A stretch of DNA of 25,416 nucleotides from a virus, in the IMG/VR virus record IMGVR_UViG_3300017971_000722, positions 1-25,416 of that record; one strand, 5' to 3'. The notes under the pieces were generated by a model. The model made no database searches, was not told where the DNA came from, and worked only from the letters and a program-made list of their open reading frames with translations. Position numbers and translations under genes: made by a program. Each line of letters starts with the position of its first letter. Position 1 is the stretch's first letter. Shown here piece after piece: positions 21,459-25,416 of this stretch.

Positions 21459-21986
21459 ATGGCTGGTGAAAATAGATACCTGAGAGGCGACATTAGAGAG
21501 TTGTATGCCCCTGTGCACGGTAGCACTGTTATAGAAAAGGGTGATTTTGTTGTTATCTGTAAACAAGCAACTTCTGTTACTCATAGTACGGTACAACTTG
21601 CTACAGCAGATCATTATGCTTATCCGATTAGTCTGTGTACAGGAACTACTCATACTCGGTTTGCCCAGCAATTTGCTGGTGTTGCCATGAAAGGCAGTAG
21701 AAGTGGAGTGACGGAAAATATCCCGATTGCTACAGCTGGTATATTCCGCTATCCTGCTAAAACAGCAGTGGCGGTGTATCCAGGATATGCCGTGAATGCT
21801 ACGACTTCTGCTGCAGAAGTTTTTTATGATCAAAAAGTCAACTACAAGACTGATGCAGGAAGTAGTGATCTTACCATCGGTTTTTGTATGGAATATGATA
21901 CCACAGGAACAAATATTGACTTTAACCTCATTACGAGGTTCTCTGGAGTCTCTTGGGGTGATATGTTCCTGATTGGTACGCAATAA
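21459..21986 (+). CDS. Small head protein, copy 1 (decoration or head-fibre-like)
   Basis: The 175-residue product sits between scaffold and capsid genes, where decoration proteins are usual. It is all-beta and repeats nothing internally. Diagnostic segments are APVHGSTVIEKGDFVVIC, FAGVAMKGSRSGVTENI, GIFRYPAKTAV and the end FNLITRFSGVSWGD. Its relative at 22007 is nearly identical over long stretches, and a third, more diverged relative lies at 22551. The family looks like the beta-sandwich decoration (DUF2190-like) group, but this assignment is tentative. GGAGGAAG lies a normal distance upstream of the ATG. Confidence 0.7.
   Translation: MAGENRYLRGDIRELYAPVHGSTVIEKGDFVVICKQATSVTHSTVQLATADHYAYPISLCTGTTHTRFAQQFAGVAMKGSRSGVTENIPIATAGIFRYPAKTAVAVYPGYAVNATTSAAEVFYDQKVNYKTDAGSSDLTIGFCMEYDTTGTNIDFNLITRFSGVSWGDMFLIGTQ
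21510..21553 (+). repeat. 44-base identical block shared with copy 2 (mate 22058-22101)
   Basis: The block at 21510-21553 is identical to 22058-22101 and covers the VHGSTVIEKGDFVV coding segment, including synonymous positions. The offset between copies is 548 bases, the same as for the other identical block. Confidence 0.85.
21883..21949 (+). repeat. 67-base identical block shared with copy 2 (mate 22431-22497)
   Basis: The block at 21883-21949 is identical to 22431-22497, also with a 548-base offset. It codes for the C-terminal CMEYDTTGTNIDF to RFSGV region. Identity at silent sites over 67 bases beside more diverged flanks suggests gene conversion or strong constraint. Confidence 0.85.
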
Positions 21987-22006
21987 TTCAGGAGGTACTC
22001 TAGGAA

Positions 22007-22534
22007 ATGAGTGCAGAACATAGATATTTGAGGGGTGATACTAGGGAGATACATGCTCCTGTGCACGGTAGCACTGTTATAGAAAAGGGTGATTTTGTTG
22101 TGATTTGTGAGCATAATACCTCTGTCACCCATAGTGCTACTTTGCTGGCGACGGCTGATTACTATGCCTATCCAGCTAGTCTGTGTGCTGGTACTACCCA
22201 CATACGCTTTGCAGAACAATTTGCTGGTGTTGCTATGAAAGGTAGTGCTAGCGGTGTAACGGAAGACATCCCGATTGCTACGGCTGGCATCTTCCGCTAT
22301 CCTGCCAAGACGGCGGTTGCGGTGTACCCTGGTTATGTTGTTTGTGGAACTACCTCTGGAGCTGAAGTCCTTTATGACCAGATGGTCAACTACAAAACGG
22401 ATGCTGGAAGTTCTCGTTTGGCAATCGGTATTTGTATGGAATATGATACCACAGGAACAAATATTGACTTTAACCTCATTACGAGGTTCTCTGGAGTTTC
22501 GTGGTATGATTTGTTTTTGCTTGGCACGCAATAA
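22007..22534 (+). CDS. Small head protein, copy 2 (paralogue)
   Basis: This 175-residue product is the same length as its upstream neighbour and aligns to it without gaps. Differences are scattered in the middle (for example HNTSVTHSATLL against QATSVTHSTVQL), while the parts quoted for copy 1 are conserved. It probably forms mixed or alternative subunits on the capsid. AGGAGG lies at 21990-21995 before the ATG, a slightly long spacing. The gene is 20 bases from copy 1, a simple tandem duplication. Confidence 0.7.
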   Translation: MSAEHRYLRGDTREIHAPVHGSTVIEKGDFVVICEHNTSVTHSATLLATADYYAYPASLCAGTTHIRFAEQFAGVAMKGSASGVTEDIPIATAGIFRYPAKTAVAVYPGYVVCGTTSGAEVLYDQMVNYKTDAGSSRLAIGICMEYDTTGTNIDFNLITRFSGVSWYDLFLLGTQ

Positions 22535-22550
22535 TTAGTAGGGACTTCTA

Positions 22551-23087
22551 ATGAGTGACTATGACCGCAGAGTGTATAGAAGAGGCCAAGGTCGGGCTGG
22601 TTACTCTTGGGAAGACTATAAGAAGATCGTGTTGGATGTCCGAGGCAGCACTGAAATCAGCAAAGGTGATTTGCTGTTTTTGGATAAAGCAAATAATTTA
22701 AGAGATGGTGGTGATAGTACGGCAAACTGGACGGCTTATCCGTTTAGTGATCTGTACGGCACCACCAGAACCTTGGCCAGCAACAGGACTTTAGCTGCTA
22801 CATATTTCATAGGAGTTGCTGGATGGCATTCTGATAGCGGCGTAACCGAGAAGATTAGTGTTATGACTGATGGTCTTTTTAATTATCCGATGAAGCATGC
22901 CAGACATACAAAACTCACTAGATATATTATCCCAGCTGGTTCTGGCACAACTTTGTACTCCCAGAAAGTGGCCGTGAGTAGCACGAGTAGTGATTATATT
23001 GGGCTAGTATGCGACAGTGGAGATTTTCGGAGTTCGGTAGATGTGCAGATTTGTACCTTGCTGCATTACTTTGATCCAGCATGGTAA
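22551..23087 (+). CDS. Small head protein, diverged third relative (178 aa)
   Basis: This gene is related to the two preceding ones at a distance. DVRGSTEISKGDLLFL corresponds to PVHGSTVIEKGDFVVI. FIGVAGWHSDSGVTEKI corresponds to FAGVAMKGSRSGVTENI. GLFNYPMK corresponds to GIFRYPAK. The N-terminus is longer and Arg-rich (YDRRVYRRGQGRAG). The C-terminus ends LLHYFDPAW. A weak AGGGA ribosome binding site precedes the ATG at 22551. Its position beside the capsid gene fits a capsid-surface or connector protein. Confidence 0.65.
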   Translation: MSDYDRRVYRRGQGRAGYSWEDYKKIVLDVRGSTEISKGDLLFLDKANNLRDGGDSTANWTAYPFSDLYGTTRTLASNRTLAATYFIGVAGWHSDSGVTEKISVMTDGLFNYPMKHARHTKLTRYIIPAGSGTTLYSQKVAVSSTSSDYIGLVCDSGDFRSSVDVQICTLLHYFDPAW

Positions 23088-23114
23088 ATAAACTACAAGA
23101 AGGAGTACAACAAA

Positions 23115-24191
23115 ATGTTTAGAAATAAAATAGGTGTGGCAGTAAAAGACCTCATCGAGCAAGCGGGACCTCAGGGTGCTGTGGATATTATCCGTGAAGT
23201 GCTCGAAGAAGGCAAATATACTCCTGAAGAGCTGTTCTCTCTTAGGGAGATCTGGTATGCCACTGAGGGAGACAAGGACGTCAGTGAAGCTATCTCCAGT
23301 GATATGTTTCCGCAAATCACTAGTGAGATCATCAACAAGAAGTTGATTGATGCTTACAACAGGGTGAAGGTCATCGGTGATATGCTTACTACTACGGTTT
23401 CTTCCAATATGGAAATTGAGACTGTGGCGGGTTTTGATGCTTCCGAGAATCCTGAAGAGGTTCCGCAGGGTCACGAGTACGAAGACTCTAACATCACTGA
23501 GAAGTACGTGACCATTCCGCATACCAAGTATGGTCGTCTCATCAGCATCACTGAGGAGATGATATACTTTGACAAGAGTGGTCAGATTCTTACTAGAGCA
23601 CAAGGCATTGGTGAGAAGGCTGCACAGTACAAAGAGAAGTTGATTGTTGAAGGTATTCAGGACATTAACAGCGACGTCTTCAGACCTTCTGGAGTTCCTA
23701 CGGCTTTCTATAGGACAGCGGCTTCTGGTGATAGGAAGATCAACTCTAAGTCTTCTACGGCTTTTGGTGAGAGTGGGCTGGAAGAGGCTTTCAAGCTTAT
23801 GCACAACATGACTGATGAGAATGGTGACTATGTGTATATTGATACTGGCAGCTTGTATCTGTTGGTACCGCAGGATCTGTGGCTTGAAGCTCTTCAGATG
23901 AGCAATTCAACCCTCACGCCTGAGTCGGCTGAAAATGCAGTAAATGTTTACAAGGGAGCTTTCACTCCGTTGACATCTCCATATATCACAGCTCAGAATA
24001 ATGGCTACTGGTATATTGGTGACTTCAAACGGGACTTCTGGTGGTCAGAGGTTTGGCCGCTTCAGACCTTCACGATGAAGCCCGGTAACGAGCAAGAGTT
24101 CCGTAGAGACGTTAAGGCTACTTTTAAGGTTAGATTCTATGGTCAGATTGGTGCTGTTGATGACAAGCACAGCTACAAGTTTACTAACTAA
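23115..24191 (+). CDS. Major capsid protein (HK97-fold, probable)
   Basis: At 358 residues, after protease/scaffold and before a terminator, this gene is in the place and size of the major capsid protein. The first 50 residues are helical and charged, consistent with a removable delta domain. The rest has FPQITSEIINKKLIDAY, the PHTKYGRLISITEEMI strand-helix, PQDLWLEALQMSNSTL and a C-terminal RRDVKATFKVRFYGQIG segment that is typical of phage capsid proteins. Two-fold and loop residues cannot be read directly. AAGGAG precedes the ATG. Its ending is followed by the strongest terminator of the window, as expected for a gene made in large amounts. Confidence 0.8.
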   Translation: MFRNKIGVAVKDLIEQAGPQGAVDIIREVLEEGKYTPEELFSLREIWYATEGDKDVSEAISSDMFPQITSEIINKKLIDAYNRVKVIGDMLTTTVSSNMEIETVAGFDASENPEEVPQGHEYEDSNITEKYVTIPHTKYGRLISITEEMIYFDKSGQILTRAQGIGEKAAQYKEKLIVEGIQDINSDVFRPSGVPTAFYRTAASGDRKINSKSSTAFGESGLEEAFKLMHNMTDENGDYVYIDTGSLYLLVPQDLWLEALQMSNSTLTPESAENAVNVYKGAFTPLTSPYITAQNNGYWYIGDFKRDFWWSEVWPLQTFTMKPGNEQEFRRDVKATFKVRFYGQIGAVDDKHSYKFTN

Positions 24192-24208
24192 TAAGTAGTA
24201 TATAAATG

Positions 24209-24257
24209 GGCAGGACGGACAGAGGTGGCTAGATTTTCTCCCCGCGTCCTGCCTTTT
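24209..24257 (+). terminator. Intrinsic terminator after capsid gene
   Basis: GGCAGGACG (24209-24217) pairs perfectly with CGTCCTGCC (24245-24253) to give a nine-base GC-rich stem with a 27-base loop, followed by TTTT. The loop may carry an extra short stem. It lies 18 bases after the capsid stop, with no reading frame across it. Confidence 0.8.
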
Positions 24258-24283
24258 AAAAATTCCTTTGGAGGAAACTCAAA

Positions 24284-24775
24284 ATGGCAAGAGCACATGG
24301 ACCAGGAAGAGGAACAGGCTATCAGAGAGGTGAGCTTTCTGGTGCTACAATAACTACTTTCCCTTCTGGCACAACGATTAGTAAGAATGCAATACAAACC
24401 GGTGGCGGTGTTACTGCTGCTGGTGAAGTTAGAGGTAGTCAGTTTTATGATACTACCACAAGCGGCTATCCTATAAGCTACGGGACTGCTGCTTTTATTA
24501 TAGGAGCAGGTACCTGCGCGGCTGCGACTGGCGAGTGTACGCCTTCCGCTGCTGCGATGGGACTGAGTACGATCACAGCCGTTGTGGCTAGTGCTTCTAC
24601 TGCTGAAGCCAACATCACTCCGATGTTTGTTACCTTTGATAGGGGTGGTGGGGCTGAATGGCATTCCAGTGCAACTCAAGTCTGCTTCCATGTTTATGCT
24701 GGAGCGCAGGCTGGAGCTAGTGGAAAAAATCTTGTAGGTGGCGTTTCTGTCCATTATATCGCCATCGGTCAGTAA
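24284..24775 (+). CDS. Glycine- and threonine-rich small protein, copy 1
   Basis: The 163-residue product starts after a GGAGG ribosome binding site and reads as a beta-rich structural protein: ARAHGPGRGTGYQRGELSGA, TTFPSGTT, GGGVTAAGEVRGSQFYD and the end VSVHYIAIG. The last segment resembles the C-terminal strand of H-type lectin and fibre-like modules. No signal or catalytic motif is present. It is a likely capsid decoration or head-tail fibre protein. The next gene is a paralogue, and together they form a tandem pair beyond the capsid terminator. Confidence 0.65.
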   Translation: MARAHGPGRGTGYQRGELSGATITTFPSGTTISKNAIQTGGGVTAAGEVRGSQFYDTTTSGYPISYGTAAFIIGAGTCAAATGECTPSAAAMGLSTITAVVASASTAEANITPMFVTFDRGGGAEWHSSATQVCFHVYAGAQAGASGKNLVGGVSVHYIAIGQ

Positions 24776-24790
24776 TAGGAGGGTGATAAA

Positions 24791-25282
24791 ATGGCTAGAT
24801 CACATGGAGCTGGAAGAGGAACTAGCTTTCATAGAGGACTTCTGTCTGGTGCCACAGTAGTCACCTTTCCTTCCGGCACAACTACAACTAAAGGCTCTCT
24901 GCAGACTGCTGGCGGTGTTACGGCTTCTGGTGAGGTTAGAGGCACTCAATTCTATGATACTACTACAAGTGGCTATCCAATAAGCTATGCTAGTTCAGGA
25001 AAAATCATTGGGGCTGGTACTTGTAGTGCTGGCACTGCAGGAGAGGTTACTCCTTCTGCTGCTGCTATGGGATTGACTACAATTGATGTAGTAGTAGCTA
25101 GTGCCTCTACTGCTGAAGCTGCCATTACTCCTCTTTATATTTCTTTTGATAGAGGAGGAGGAAATCCCTGGCAATCTGGCACTACTCAAGTTCACTTTTC
25201 AGTTTGGAGTGGGGCACATGGCGGTACTGGATTAACTACCTTCCCCGGCGTTTCTATTCATTACATAGCAGTAGGTAGTTAA
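24791..25282 (+). CDS. Glycine- and threonine-rich small protein, copy 2
   Basis: This product has the same 163-residue length as copy 1 and aligns with it throughout: ARSHGAGRGTSFHRGLLSGA, TFPSGTTTTK, GGVTASGEVRGTQFYD and the closing VSIHYIAVG. The region TPSAAAMGLTTIDVVVASAS is especially close. AGGAGGG is placed well before the ATG. The divergence is larger than between the copies at 21459 and 22007, so this duplication is older or less constrained. Confidence 0.65.
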   Translation: MARSHGAGRGTSFHRGLLSGATVVTFPSGTTTTKGSLQTAGGVTASGEVRGTQFYDTTTSGYPISYASSGKIIGAGTCSAGTAGEVTPSAAAMGLTTIDVVVASASTAEAAITPLYISFDRGGGNPWQSGTTQVHFSVWSGAHGGTGLTTFPGVSIHYIAVGS

Positions 25283-25293
25283 GGAGAACAGCT

Positions 25294-25416
25294 ATGGCAA
25301 CTGATATCAGTCACAGGAAGATGAAAAGCTGGCAGGGAGTCATTGATATGGCTTCAGCTGCTAGTGGCAGTATACATTGGACGCCTATACTAGATGTAGG
25401 CAACTACATGGAGAAA
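25294..25416 (+). CDS. Start of a further head-region gene (partial)
   Basis: An ATG at 25294 with AAGGAG nine bases before it opens a frame that runs off the end of the window after 41 codons. The visible part begins MATDISHRKMKSW and contains SGSIHWTPILDVGNYMEK. No family can be assigned from this fragment. Its position after two decoration-like genes suggests a further structural or head-completion protein. Confidence 0.6.
   Translation, partial: MATDISHRKMKSWQGVIDMASAASGSIHWTPILDVGNYMEK

Noticed and set aside
20910-21983. Long reverse-strand frame (357 codons)
   Set aside because: It lies opposite the coiled-coil scaffold and head-protein copy 1. Its serine- and cysteine-rich content is the mirror of Glu/Lys-rich codons.
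21842-22531. Reverse-strand frame over the duplicated genes
   Set aside because: Its apparent similarity to the reverse-strand frame before it only reflects the + strand gene duplication.
21459-22534. Diversity-generating retroelement (template/variable repeat pair)
   Set aside because: Differences between the copies are not adenine-specific, most are scattered silent changes, and no reverse transcriptase is present in the window.
1-25416. tRNA genes, CRISPR array, integrase, insertion sequence
   Set aside because: No cloverleaf, no regularly spaced repeats and no transposase or recombinase motif were seen on either strand by eye. A dedicated search would be decisive.

Overview
The window is an almost fully coding, single-strand (+) piece of a double-stranded DNA tailed phage or prophage (Caudoviricetes). 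The basis is an ordered packaging and head module: large terminase, portal, MuF-type minor head protein, prohead protease fused to scaffold, and a probable HK97-fold major capsid protein, followed by small head-decoration-like genes. Genes are tightly packed with ATGA and TAATG junctions and purine-rich ribosome binding sites. All three standard stops are used, and GTG and TTG starts occur. No tRNA, CRISPR array, integrase or insertion sequence was seen. The host is probably Gram-negative: one protein has a lipobox and others have Sec signals. The fibronectin-III (FN3) sequences resemble those I associate with Desulfobacterota, but that is a weak inference.

Layout. 1-481: an AT- and purine-rich leader with a tandem repeat, then a GC-richer stretch without a convincing gene. 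482-1773: small zinc-finger, hypothetical and one-helix membrane proteins. 1770-3019: two exported FN3 proteins. 3098-3726: small unknowns. 3723-5203: an aldo/keto reductase and an SpsF-type cytidylyltransferase, translationally coupled. 5208-6483: an unknown protein and an exported transglutaminase-like protein. 6404-9713: terminase and portal. 9700-10659: a free-standing HNH homing endonuclease. 10669-12334: a metallophosphoesterase with an unusual N-terminus and a small zincin. 12336-14216: a lipoprotein trypsin-like protease, a secreted EF-hand-like protein and two small proteins. 14206-16704: a large MuF fusion, followed by a 54-residue zinc ribbon. 16875-18905: a sulfotransferase-like protein, an ornithine-cyclodeaminase-family protein and a small unknown. 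18941-20003: a secreted protein and a small head-module protein. 20032-24191: protease/scaffold, three related small proteins and the capsid protein, closed by a terminator. 24284-25416: two paralogous glycine-rich proteins and the start of another gene.

How it works together. The core builds and fills the head. Between the core genes lies an unusually large cargo of accessory genes. Six products carry export signals: two FN3 proteins, the transglutaminase-like protein, the lipoprotein protease and two calcium-loop proteins. Four encode small-molecule or glycan-type enzymes: aldo/keto reductase, cytidylyltransferase, sulfotransferase and the cyclodeaminase family. These could remodel the host surface or periplasm during infection or lysogeny (inference). 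The most striking single gene is the 832-residue MuF protein. It carries a PD-(D/E)XK-like segment and a C-terminal HELGH zincin, which is the architecture of a phage-delivered effector.
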